Origin: an uncultured Acidobacteriota bacterium
GTDB lineage: Bacteria > Acidobacteriota > Terriglobia > Terriglobales > Acidobacteriaceae
NCBI GenBank assembly: GCA_903832475.1
Contig: CAILBQ010000439.1
Location: forward strand, 1 to 33,547
Length of the DNA stretch: 33,547 bases
Reading direction: 5' to 3'
The notes below the pieces were generated by a model. The model made no database searches, was not told where the DNA came from, and saw only the letters and a program-made list of their open reading frames with translations. Shown piece by piece: positions 1 to 23,283 of the stretch (positions are counted from its first letter, which is position 1; the number at the start of each line of letters is the position of its first letter). Position numbers and translations under genes: made by a program.

Positions 1-161
1 CTTGCTGGCTTTCAACTCGGACTGCAAGTCGGGGGTGAGCGCGCCTTTGGGGGCGTTGAGGCGCAGAGTGTCGCCCTCCAGGGTGAGTTGCACGCCCATG
101 GAGCGAAGGCGCGCAAGCAGCTCTTCGGGTGAGCCGGAAAGTGGGGTTGCGGGTGGCTGGC

Positions 162-165
<4 letters not shown>
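1..165 (-). CDS. Start of a sixth assembly-line protein: TubC-type N-terminal docking domain (partial, runs off the window)
   Basis: Only the first 55 codons are present and the frame is open at position 1. The peptide contains LLARLRSMGVQLTLEGDTLR followed by a Leu-Asn-Ala-Pro-Lys-Gly-Ala-Leu-Thr-Pro stretch. This is the alpha-beta-beta-alpha pattern of TubC N-terminal docking domains, which sit at the front of NRPS or hybrid NRPS/PKS proteins and bind the tail of the preceding megasynthase. The ATG overlaps the stop of the upstream PKS gene by 4 nt (ATGA), so translation is probably coupled. The upstream protein ends in an acidic tail, which suits this domain class. By inference the full protein is an NRPS or hybrid module that takes the chain from the upstream PKS. 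The domain after the docking segment cannot be seen. Confidence 0.8.
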
Positions 166-5632
<5,467 letters not shown>

Positions 5633-5636
<4 letters not shown>

Positions 5637-8600
5637 TTCTCTATTCCTGCCAATCTCTCTGTCCGTGCCATTTTCTGCTGCAAGAGGCGGTCGATCTCAT
5701 CGTCTGACAGAGTGGCGACTCCGCTCAGCACATCGCCCGGCTGGCCGGGATTCTGCGGCGGCGAGGATTCGCTTGAAACTGAAATTGCTGGCATCTTCAG
5801 GACATCGTGAAAGACCCAGTTCGTCAATGACGCAAGAGTTGGATAGTCAAAGAGCGTGGTGGCAGGAAGTTTTGTCTCCATGTCTATGGACAGGGCGTTG
5901 CGCAACTCGATCGCGAGCAGCGAATCGAGGCCATATTCCTGGAGGGGGCGTGCTGGGTCGATGGGTTGCGAGGGCATGGAAAGGACCGAGCGGATGCGCT
6001 CTTCGAGGTGGGCATCGAGAAGGGCGCGACGCTGATTTTCGGGGCTGTCCAGCCAGGTGGCTTTCCAGTTACCAGTGGCCGCGGGATGGCCGGGCGAAAG
6101 GATAGCCGACGCTGAGGCAGTTGCGTGGGAAGCCGGTTTGGGAAGCGATTTTGGCCGAGCCAACAAGCGGGAGAGCAGATCTGCATTCGCAGCGGCTTCC
6201 GCTTTGGCGTGGCGGGACCAAACGGGCCAGTCCACCCAGGAGACCAGCGCCTGGGTGCGGTCGTCGAGGATGAGCCGCTCCATCAGGTCGAGGCCCTGGG
6301 AGGGTGAGATGGATCGAACGCCGGCAAGTTGTTTGCGATCGATGACGCCGTGGCGGACGGCGGCGCCGGTTTCGCTCCATGCTCCCCAGTTGATGCTGAG
6401 GGCGGTGAGGCCGAGACGGTCGCGGCGGAAGTGGGCCAGGGCATCGAGCCAGGCGTTGGCGGCGGCATGGTTGGCCTGCCCGGGTGATCCAAAGATGGCT
6501 GCGGCGGAGGAGAAGAGGACGAAGCAGTCGAGCGGGGTGGACTGGGTCAGCTGATGAAGGTTCCAAGCGCCGGCAACCTTGGGTGCGAGGACGTTTCGTA
6601 AGCGGGAAGGATTCTGCCGGGCAAGGCTGGCGTCGTCCAGCACGCCGGCAGCGTGGAAAATGCCGCGCAGATGGAAGTGCGCGGGGATGGAGGCGAGGGC
6701 GGAGGCTAGACTTTCGGGTTCGCAGACATCGCAGGAAGGGGTGAGGATCACGGAGCCGGAGGTTTCAAGGCGCGCGAAGAGCGCGGCGCTTTCAGCGTCG
6801 GGGGCGCGGCGGCCCAGCGCGAGGACACAGCCGGCGCCGCGGGCGGCGAGCCATTCGACGACGAGGCGACCCAGGCCGGAGAGGCCGCCGGTGACGACGT
6901 AGGCGGCGTCCTCGCGAATATGGAAAGGCGCGCGTTCGGGGGTTATGCCGGGGAGCAGAAGAACGCGCCCAATGTGGTGACCGGCGGCCATGAAGCGGAA
7001 GGCTTCCTCGGCGTGAGCGAGATCGAATCCCCTGTAAGGGAGGGGCTGGATGTTGCCTTGCTCGGCGTCGGCGAGGATCGCTTCCGTGGCGGCGCGGATT
7101 TCAGGAGGCAGAGAGATGAGGCCAGCGCGCAGGTGAACGCGATGGTAGGTGATGTCGGGGCGGATAGCGGCCGCTTCGGCGTCAGTCAGGGCGGTGTGGT
7201 CGCCAAGTTCGATGAAGCGGCCACGAGGAGCGAGCGAGCGCAGGCCGGCATTCGTCTTTTCTCCGGCCAGGGAGTTCAGAACAACGTCGACGCCGCGAAA
7301 ACCGGTGGCCAGCAGGATCTCCGATTCAAAGGCCGTGGTGCGGGAATCGTAGACCGCTTCGGCGCCGAGGTCGCGGAGAAGTTGCCGTTTGGCTTCGCTG
7401 CCCGCGGTGGCGTAGAAACGGGCGCCAAGACGCCTGGCTTCCTGGACCGCCGCCAAGCCGACGCCTCCGGCAGCAGCGTGGATCAGGACGGTCTCGCCGG
7501 GCTGAAGGCGGGCTATAGTTTCAAGCGACCAGCGCGCGGTGAGGAAAGGGATGAGGAGGGTCGCAGATTCTTCGGGGGTCAGAGCGGCCGGCTTCTTCCA
7601 GACGCGGTCACGAGGAATAGTAGCGAAATCGGACATCAGGCCGGAGGCGATAGCGACGACTTCATCTCCCAGTGCAAGATCGGTGACTGCGGATCCAATG
7701 GTGACGACGACGCCGGAACACTCGCCCCCGGGGGGATCCGGATGGGTTTCGCCTGGAACGCAGGCGCTCAGAACTTCGTGAAAATTGATGGCAGCTGAGT
7801 GGACGGCGATTTCGACCTGATTCGGGCCCGGCGCCTGGCGCGACTCTGTCGAGGGCCTCAGGTCGCGAAGGAGGCCGGATGCGGGCAGGTGGAGGCGGCG
7901 GGTTTCTGAGGGCGCTGGAGTACTGGCTGGACAGGTCAGCTTAAACGGGGTGAGACGCGGACCCCAGAGGGCGGCGCCACGGAGGGCGAACTGGGTTCGG
8001 GCGGTGGGGGCCTGTTCGGCGAGTTGCCATAACTTTCCCGCCTGCTGGAGGGGGGTTGCACCGGGGTCGAGGTCGACAGCGGTGGCCTGGATTTCTGGAG
8101 ACTCGATGCGGACGCTGCGGGCGAAGGCGGCCAGGGAAGCGCCGTTGGGGGTGGTCGACGACGGCCCGAAGGCTCCGCGGCTGACCAGCCAGAGGTGGGA
8201 GGCGTGGCCGCCGGCAAGCAGAGCCTGGGTCCAAGCCAAGGCTCCTTCGAGAAGGTTGAGTTGCCAGGCGAGGGGATCGACCGTGGCGGGATCCTGATCT
8301 GATTCGACGCCGGGGAGGTAGAAGATGTGACGGTTTGCCGGCGGATGGAGCGAGGGACCACTGAACCAGGGATCCAGTACATCCTGCGCTGCGGATAAGC
8401 CGGCCATCGTGACCACAGCCCCGCTCGCGCGGGCGACCTCGGCGAGCGATACCGCGAGGGGCTGGTTCGCCGAATCGTTGCTGACGATGAGAACGTGGGA
8501 CACTGCGATGGCCGCGGAATTCGGGTCAGGAGAGGGAAGTTCGACTGACAGTTCTTCCCATTCGACTTCATGGAGCCAGCCGCGGTAGGGATCGCGTTCC

Positions 8601-11600
8601 GGCTCCACCAGGGTAAGGCCTTCCAAGAACAGGAGGGGGAGGCCATCTGTATCGAGACCGGTGATGTCGACGGTGAGCGCACGGCCCTGGCGGCTGTGCA
8701 CGAGCGCGTGAGCATAACGGAGCCGAGCGGGATCGCCGTCGAGCTGCAGGCTGCGAAGGGCGGCGGGAAGAGCCGGTGCGGTGTTCGCTGCCGGAGTTCC
8801 CAGGGCGGCGGCGGCCTGCAGGCAGGCATCGAGGAGGATGGGATGGATTTCGTATAAGGAGGCTTCGGCGGACACAGCGGGGGGGAGTTCGATGGCCACC
8901 AGGCTCTCGTCCGCGCTTCCGCAGGCTTGCTTGACGGTCTGGAGTGGGGGGCCGAAGTCGAGGCCGATTGCCTGGAAACGGGCGTAGAAGGCGGCCGGGT
9001 CCCAGGTCTGCGATGTGTGGGAACGGGCAGCATCGAGATCGATGGCGGATGCGGGGGTGGGCGTGGCCGGAGCGAGAGAGCCGGTGGCGTGGAGTGTCCA
9101 AGCAGCGTCGGCGGAGTCGCGTGACGAAGACGGAGCGCTGGCGATTTCGAAAGTCCGGCGGCCGGAGTCGTCCTCGGCGAGGAGAACGGTTTCGAGCAGG
9201 CGCGACTCGTCGAAGACACAGGTTTCGCGAAATTCTACGTCGTGTGCAGCCCATGCCGAGCGCGCACCGGCGGCGCGAGCGGCGGCGAGGGCCATTTCGA
9301 GGTAGGCGGCTCCGGGAAGCACGCGCTGGCCGAGCACGACATGATCACCCAAATGCTTTGGAGAGGTTGGGGAGAGAGTGGCGTGGAATGTCGCGGCCCC
9401 CGATCGCAGGCGAAGGCGGTCGCCCAGCAGTGGGTGGCCGGTGGGTATGCGGTCCGGTGTGGGCGCGGCGGTCGGGTTCGGGGCGCCTGCGAATGAGGTG
9501 CGATGTTCGGTGAACCAGAAACGTTGGCGCTGGAAGGGGTAGGTGGGCAGGGGTGCGCGGCGGAAAGGGCGGCTTTCGTGGATCGCTTTCCAGTCCAGAT
9601 CGACTCCCCGGTTGAAGAGACGGGCGGCGGCGTTGAGCAGTTTGCCGGTGTCGACCTCGCGGGCGCTGCGAGAGAGGGACGCGACGCGCCGCTCCTCGGG
9701 GATGCCGTTGCTTTCGGCCAGGACAAGGAGTTGCGGCTGGGTCCCTAGTTCGAGGTAGATCGGACTGCCGGAGGCTTCTATGGTGGAGAGGCTTTTCTGG
9801 AACTGAACGGTGTGGCGGAGGTGTTCCCGCCAGTATTCGGCGTCAATCGGCTTTTGGCGGCTGACGGGTTCGCCTGTCAGGTTCGAGATCCAGCGGATCT
9901 CGGGAACGCGGAAGCGGATGGTGGAGGCTTCCTGGGCGAATGCATCGAGCATGGGATCGAGCGCGGCGGAGTGGAAGCCGTGGGAGGTGCGGAGGCGCTT
10001 GTGGCGCAGGCCATTGGTGCGGAGGAGGGATTCGAAGTCGTCGATGGCAGGGAGGGCTCCGCTGACGACGACGCTTTCGGGGCCATTGACGGCGGCGATG
10101 CTGAGGGTGGTTTGAAGGGAAGACTGCTGAAGAAGGAGGCGGATCTCGGTCTCGGAGGCGCCAAGGGCAATCATGGCACTGGGCTGGGCGAGGTGGCCGG
10201 TGAGGCGGCCGCGGGCCGCGACCAGGCGGAGGGCGTCTTCCGGAGAGACCACACCGGCGACAGTGGCGGCGACGTATTCCCCTAGGCTGTGGCCAAGGAC
10301 GGTGGCGGGCTCGACTCCCCAGCTGCGCCAAAGCTCGCTGAGCGCCCAGCCGAAGGCGAACAGAGCTGGCTGGAGGAGCTGGGCCTGCTGGAGTTCGCCA
10401 TTTTGGCCGGCCCAGATTTCGGAGATGCTCACACCCAGGCTGCCAGCTAAGGCTTGTTCTATGCGGTCGATTGAGGCGCGAAAGACGGAGCTGGATTGAA
10501 GCAGGTCTAGGCCCATGCCGGGGTGCTCGCTGCCTTGGCCGGTGAAGAGAAAGCAGAGTGACGGAGCGCTGGAGGCAGGAGTCTGTTGCAGAACGGAAAG
10601 CTGGCCGAGCTGGGCCGCGGCTTCTTCGCGGTTGCTAGCGACGATGGCGATGCGGGATCGCAGATGGTCGCGACACTGAGCGGCGGTGGCGGCGATTTCA
10701 TGCCAGGTAAGGGCCTGGCCGGATGGGCTGGGTAGCCATCGGCGGTAGCGTTCGACCAAAGCCAAGAGAGCTTCGGGGCTGGCTGCGGACAGCGGGAGGA
10801 GCTGCGCGTTGTTGTTGGTTTCGTTCTTGGCCGGAGCTGCGGGGGTAGAGGGCGCCTGCTCCACGATCAGGTGTGCGTTGGTGCCGCTGAATCCGAAGGA
10901 GCTGACAGCTCCCAGGCGCGGAGCGGCTAATCCGTCGAGGCGGCTGGGAGCGGGCCAGGGGGTGAGGCTGGTAGGCACCGCCAAATGGAGGTCGGACCAG
11001 GGGACGTGTCGGGTGGGGGTTTGGAAGAGCAGGTGGGCGGGAATTTGTTCGTGCTCAAGGGAGAGCACCAGCTTGATCAGGCCGCCCAGGCCAGCGGCGG
11101 CTTCCATGTGGCCCAGGTTGGTTTTGAGAGAGCCTATCCATAGCGGCCGGTCGGCGCTGTGGGCTTGGCCGTAGACGGCGCCGAGGGCGCGCAATTCTAT
11201 GGGGTCGCCTAAGGCGGTGCCGGTGCCGTGGGTTTCGACATAGTTGACGTCGGAGGCTTCGCAGCCGGCGTCGGCGAGCGCGCGCCGCATCAAGTCTTCC
11301 TGCGACGGGCCGTGTGGAGCGGTGAGGCTGCTGCTGGCGCCATCCTGATTAAGAGCGGTGCCGCGAATCACGGCCAGCACGGAGTCGCCGTCGGCGAGCG
11401 CCTGAGCGAGAGGCTTGAGGATGACCACGCCGCAGCCCTCGGCTCGCGCAAAGCCGTCGGCGCTGTCGTCGAAGGCCTTGGATCGGCCGTCGGGGCTCAT
11501 CATGTGGGCGTGAGAAAGCGCGACGGTGGTTTCAGGCGCGAGGATGACGTTGACGCCGCCTGCAATGGCCAGGGTGCATTCGCCCGAACGCAGCGCCTGG

Positions 11601-12262
11601 CAGGCCAGGTGCACCGCGACCAGCGAAGAGGAACAGGCGGTGTCGATCGATAGGCTGGGTCCCTTGAGCCCAAGCAGGTAGGCGAGCCTGCCGGAGGCGA
11701 TGCTGTGTGCGTTTCCCGAGGCGTAGTGGACGTCCAGCAGAGCGGGGTCGCCGGCGTGGAGTTGCAACTGGCCGTAGTCGCCGCTGGCGATGCCGAGATA
11801 CATGCCGGTGCGGCTACCAGCGAGCGAGCGCGGCGGCAGGCCGGCGCGTTCCAGAGCTTCCCAGGTAACTTCTAGAAGCAGGCGCTGCTGCGGGTCCATC
11901 ATGGCGGCTTCGCGCGGAGCGATGCCGAATAAGGAAGCGTCGAACTGGTCGATCTGGCGAAGGAAGCCGCCGAAACGGGAGACCATTTTGCCGGGCCGCG
12001 ATGGGTCGGGGTCGTAATAGTCGTCCACGTTCCAGCGGTCTGCAGGGACTTCGCGGATGGCCTCGCGCCCTTGCTGGAGGAGGTCCCAAAAAGATTCAGG
12101 GCTGTCGACGTCGCCAGGGAATCGGCAGCCCATACCGATGATGGCGATCGGCTGGCGCGCGCGCGACTCGGCCGCGGCCAGCTTCTGCTTCATCTGCTCG
12201 ACGGCGCGCAGGGCTTGGCGGAGGAGCGCTCCGTGGTCGACAGGGTTGTTGGCGGATGCCAT
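5633..12262 (-). CDS. Type I PKS, fully reducing single module KS-AT-DH-ER-KR-ACP (protein D)
   Basis: This 2209-residue module starts with a coiled docking segment (about 10-35). KS (about 37-470) has Cys210, His345 and His385. AT (about 568-900) has Ser659 in GHSLGE and HGFH at 761-764, pointing to malonyl-CoA. DH (about 943-1220) has intact HVVLGQRVLP (His974) and Asp1145. ER (about 1465-1772) has the HAAAGGVGLAAV nucleotide-binding loop, but its substrate-side NFRDV-like motif reads NFHEV. KR (about 1785-2010) has TGGLSGLG, a VLDD motif (B type), Lys1895, Ser1919 and Asn1936, with His1932 where Tyr is expected. ACP Ser2114 lies in GLDSLLAIEL. The tail contains LSDDEIDRLLQQKMA, a PKS-PKS docking helix. 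The ATG follows the previous gene's stop by 3 nt. If all domains act, it adds a saturated two-carbon unit; loss of KR activity would leave a ketone. Confidence 0.95.
5644..5648 (-). promoter_or_regulatory. Ribosome binding site supporting a TTG start for protein E
   Basis: AGGAA lies 7 nt upstream of TTG at 5636-5634 and inside the end of the preceding gene. No ATG or GTG in this frame is better placed before the N-terminal docking helix, so the site decides the unusual TTG start. Confidence 0.6.
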
Positions 12263-12265
12263 AGG

Positions 12266-15200
12266 CTATTGTCCCAGCTGCAAGCGCAGAAGTTCGGCAA
12301 TTTCGTCAGCCGACATGGCATCGAGTTCCGCCTCGGTATGGATGTCTGCGGCTGCGGCGGCACTCATAGGCGGGGGGGCGGGCAATGCGGGACCGGATTC
12401 AGCGAAACCCAGACGATCCAGTACCAGGCCAGCGATGGAGGCGCAGGTGGGGTAATCGAAAATCAGCGTGGAAGGGAGCTGATCGAGGGCGAAGACGGTC
12501 TGCAGGTCATTGCGGAGTTCGATGGCCATCAGCGAATCGAGACCGATGTCCATGAGGCGATCGTCCTTGGCTGGAGGGTTTGGTCGGCCCAGGATGCGGG
12601 CCACGGCGGAGGCGGTGGCTTCGACGACCAACGCAATGCGCTGGCGGGGGGAAGCCGATTGCAGGTCTTCGACGAGGCGGGAGGGTTGGCTTGCGGGGGC
12701 GGGGCTTTCCGGGTGCGTGGAGAGGGCCGCGAAGCTGTCCGGCTGGCCGCTGGTGGAAAGGCTTGCGCGGCCAGCTTGGGACGTTTCCGTTTCGCCGGCT
12801 GTTACAGATGCGACGGGTTTGTGCGCCAGCAGAACATGCAGGCCAAGTGCGTGGGTAGGCTGATCCGAGGAGGGTGCGGAGGCGAAAGATTCGAACCCCG
12901 CGCCTTCGAGTTCGCTCTTCCATCGCTCCACCGGCAACAGGGGCGAGCCGTCGCTGCGAGCGTCGTCGGTGAAATGCTGCCAGGCCTCGATCAGGCCGGT
13001 CGATACGTCGTGCCAGGCCTGGGCTGCCGTGGTTTCGACCAGAACCAGCGACCCACCCGGCTGCAGCACCTGGCGAACGCGGGCAAGGCTGGAGCGAAGG
13101 TCCTTTGCGGCGTGGAGAGCGTTGGCGATTACCACCACGTCATAGCGACTCTCGTGGGCGGCGGCGTCCTCAGACTTATCCAGATCGAAAAGGGTGAACT
13201 CCATGGCATGAGTCTGGAAACGAGTGCGTGCGCGGGTGAGGAAGAGGTCCGAAACGTCGCTGAAGGTGTAGATCACCTGCTCAGGGGAGAGCTGAGCGAG
13301 GATGGCGGCGGTGGTGGAGCCGGTGCCGGCGCCGATTTCGAGGATGCGCATGCGGCGCGAGAAGCCGAGGGCGGTGCGGGCCCGGGAGCGCGCGCGGGCG
13401 GCAACGGCGGCCGCCGCGATTTGATTGGCGTAGACCGAACCCGGCGACTGTTCGTAGAGTGCGGTGGCCATGGCGCCGTCGCCGCCGGGAAACAGCGTTT
13501 CGAGCGCGTTCAATTCGCCGCGAAGGACGCGTAGCAGGCTGGCCGCGCAGTGGGCGAGGTAGGTGCGAAGGGGCTGGTCCTGGAGGAGCAGGGATTCGGC
13601 TGCGCGCCAGAGTTGCTGCGGATCGGGCAGGTTGACGCCGGGGGCGAGGTGATACTGCGTAACGCCTTTGATCGTAGAGGGCTGCAGGAGGCCTTCCTCC
13701 GCGAGACGGATGAGCCAGAGATGCATGAGGCGTCGGTGCGCAGGGACGACGCCAAAATGTGTAGTCAGCGTATCGGCATCGAGAGGATGGCGGGGGTCCT
13801 CGAAGCAGCCGAGCGACTGGAGCGTTGCGGCGATCAGGGCGACTGCCCAGTCGTGGATGGCGTTTTGACGGGTTGCGAGATTGGCCACGTCAAGATGCAT
13901 GGGAGTCATGGAAGCCTGGGTGGACGCGGCAACGGCCATGGGTTCGGCGAAGTGCTGTTGCGGAGGTGCAGCCGCGTTGAACCAGTAGGGCCGGCGCTGG
14001 AAGGGATAGCCGGGTAGAGACAGTTTGCGGTAGGGGAACTGGTCGGCGACGGCATCCCAGTTCAGGTCGATGCCGGAGGTGTAGAGCAGCGCGGCCGCGG
14101 AGAGCAGCTTGTGCCATTCGCCGGTTTCTCCGCTTTTGCTGAAGGATGGGACAAGGCCGCTGTGGGTCAGTTGATTGGCGTCGGCGAGGGCGACCAGATG
14201 CGGCTCCGCGCCGAGTTCGAGGAAGAGTGGGGAGCCGATCGCTTGCGCGGTCTGGAGCCCTGCGGCGAACTCGACGGTCTTGCGTAGATGATCGCGCCAG
14301 TAGCGGGCATCGACGGGACGATCGCGGTCGACAGTTCGGCCGGTGAGGTTCGAGACCCAGGTCACTTCCGGGAGCTTCCACTGCACCTTATCGGCTTCGA
14401 CTTGGAACTCGTCGAGCATAGGGTCGAGAGCGGCCGAATGAAAGCCGTGGGTGGTGCGGAGGCGGCGGCAACGGATCTGGCTCAAGCCCAGGCTGGCTTC
14501 GAACTTCTCGATTGCTTCGGGCGCGCCGCTGACGACGATGCTCGACGGGCCATTCACGGCGGCGATGCTGAGGAGATGGCCGAGGGGCAGATGCGCGAGA
14601 GACTTTTCAATCTGCGTGCGTGAGGCGGCGACGGCCAGCATGGCTCCGGCCTGCGCACGCTGCTCGGTGAGGCGGCCGCGGGCGGCGACTAGGCGGATGC
14701 CTTCTTCCGGTGTCATGACGCCAGCTACAGTAGCGGCAACATATTCGCCAAGGCTGTGGCCAAGAACGACGCGCGGCTCAATACCCCAGGCGCGCCACAG
14801 TTCGCTGAGTGCAAAGCCGAAGGCGTAGAGGGCGGGCTGCACCAGGCTTGCCCGGGCCTGTTCACCGGCCTGGTTGGCCCAGATGGACGAGATGGGTGCA
14901 GGGAGGTCTGCGGCCTGATCCAGGCGGTCGACGGCGGCGCGAAAGACGCTGCTTTGATCGAGAAGCTCCAGGCCCATGCCGGTGTGTTCGCTGCCCTGGC
15001 CGGTGAAGAGAAAGCAGAGCGGTGGAATTTCACTTGCGGCTGCTGGTGCGGGTTGAGGCTTGGCCAGTTTGGCTTGCAATTCTTCCGAAGAGTTTGCGAC
15101 ATATGCGACACGAAAGGGGTGTTGGGTGCGACCGCGGGTGGTGGACTGGCAGAAGTCGGCGAAGTCCGCGGAGGGCGTTGCTGCGAGGCTTTTCAGAAGT

Positions 15201-16734
15201 GCAGACTGGGCGGCGAGCAGAGCCTTCCCAGTTCGGCCGGAACAGACGGCGACCTGCGAGGAGGATGCTGACCGGGCGTTCCCGGCTTCGGATTCATCGT
15301 CGATACAGAACTCTTCTAGCAGCACGTGGGCGTTGCTGCCGCTGAAGCCGAAAGAGCTGATTCCGGCGACGCGCCGTTGTTGGCCGGGACTGAGTTCCCA
15401 GTCGCGGTGTTCGACCGGGACTTGAAACGGCAGCGTTTCCCAGGGGATGAAGGGGCTTGGCTTCTTGAAGTGGAGTGAGCGCGGAATCTGGCAGTGCTGC
15501 AAGGCAAGCGCGGCTTTGAGCAGGCCGGCCATGCCGCTGGCGGCTTCCGTATGTCCGAGGTTGGTCTTGACTGAGCCGACAGCGATGGGCGAGAGAGCGG
15601 ACGAGCGGGTGCGGAAGACTTCGCTGAGGGCCTCCATCTCGATGGGATCGCCGAGCGAGGTGCCGGTGCCGTGGGCTTCGATCATGCCGACCGCGTCGAC
15701 GGTGAGGTCGGAGCGCTGGAGAGCTTCGCGAATCAGCGCCGCCTGGGCCTGACTGCTGGGCGCGGTGAGGCCGCCGCTGCGTCCGTCGTGGTTGGTGGCG
15801 CTGCCGCGAATCACGGCGAGAATGGAATCATGGTCGCGGACGGCATCGTCCAGGCGCTTCAAGATGATGACGGCGCAGCCTTCTGAGCGCACGTAGCCGT
15901 CGGCGGATTCGTCGAAGGTCTTGCACTGGCCGTCAGGCGCGAGCATGTGGGCGCGGGAAAAGCCAATGTGCATCTGCGGCGCTAGGATCACGTTGACGCC
16001 GCCGGCCAGCGCCAGGTCGGCTTCGCCGGCGCGCAGGCTTTGCGACGCCAGATGCACGGCAACCAGTGAAGAAGAGCAGGAGGTATCGACGGTCATGGCC
16101 GGCCCATGGACGCCGAGCGTGTAAGCAAGGCGGCCCGCGGCCATGCTAGGCGAGTTGCCGGAGCCGGCGTAGGCATCGATGCGCAGATCGTCCTCGACGG
16201 CGGCGCGGTAGTAGTCGAAATTGCTCAGGCCCAGGAAGATGCCGGTGCGGGTATCGCGCAGGCGGTCGGGCCGGATGCAGGCGTCTTCCAGGGCGTGCCA
16301 GGCGACTTCGTGGAGCAGGCGCTGCTGCGGATCGAGCATAGCCGCCTCGCGCGGGGCGATGCCGAAGAAATCCGCATCGAAGAGGTCGATATCGTCGAGG
16401 AACCCGCCGCGGGTGGACTGAATCGACCCGCGTGCGCTGGGGTTGGAATCGTAGTATTGGCGCCAGTCCCAGCGGCCTTGCGGGATCGGGGTGATGGCGT
16501 TGCGGCCTTCGGCGAGCAGATTCCAGAAGGAGGCGGCGTCGACGATGCCGCCGGGAAAGCGCATGCCAACACCGACAATCGCGATGGGCTTGGCGGCAGA
16601 TTCCGCTGCCGCGGATTCCAGCTCAGCGACGCGGGCGCGCAGTTCGCGGATTTCCTGCAGGGCACGCTTGACCGGGGAAAGTTCGGGGGTAGGCGTTTGA
16701 ATGGGCGCGGCGCCGGGTTGGCCGGGAACGATAC

Positions 16735-16738
<4 letters not shown>
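12266..16738 (-). CDS. Type I PKS with C-methyltransferase and no reductive domains, KS-AT-cMT-ACP (protein C)
   Basis: This 1490-residue module extends the chain and probably methylates its alpha carbon without reducing the beta-ketone. A coiled docking segment (about 19-45) precedes KS (about 50-478; Cys221 in DTSCSSS, His356, His396). AT (about 573-900) has Ser662 in GHSLGE and HGFH at 764-767, suggesting malonyl-CoA. The methyltransferase (about 950-1305) opens with a helical lid containing VVPAHRRLMH, as in C-methyltransferases of cyanobacterial and myxobacterial PKSs. It has LYEQSPG, SAM motif EIGAGTG (1134-1140), NALH with His1209, and Glu1235 as the likely His/Glu pair. No KR, DH or ER lies between it and the ACP (Ser1402 in GLDSLMAIEL). 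The tail carries MSADEIAELLRLQL, a docking helix. ATG overlaps the upstream stop as ATGA, with AAAGGGG 5 nt upstream. An O-methyltransferase is less likely given the lid sequence. Confidence 0.95.

Positions 16739-23263
<6,525 letters not shown>

Positions 23264-23283
<20 letters not shown>

Noticed and set aside
12824..13906. O-methyltransferase in protein C
   Set aside because: The helical lid with VVPAHRR, the LYEQSPG segment and the NALH/Glu pair fit C-methyltransferases better.
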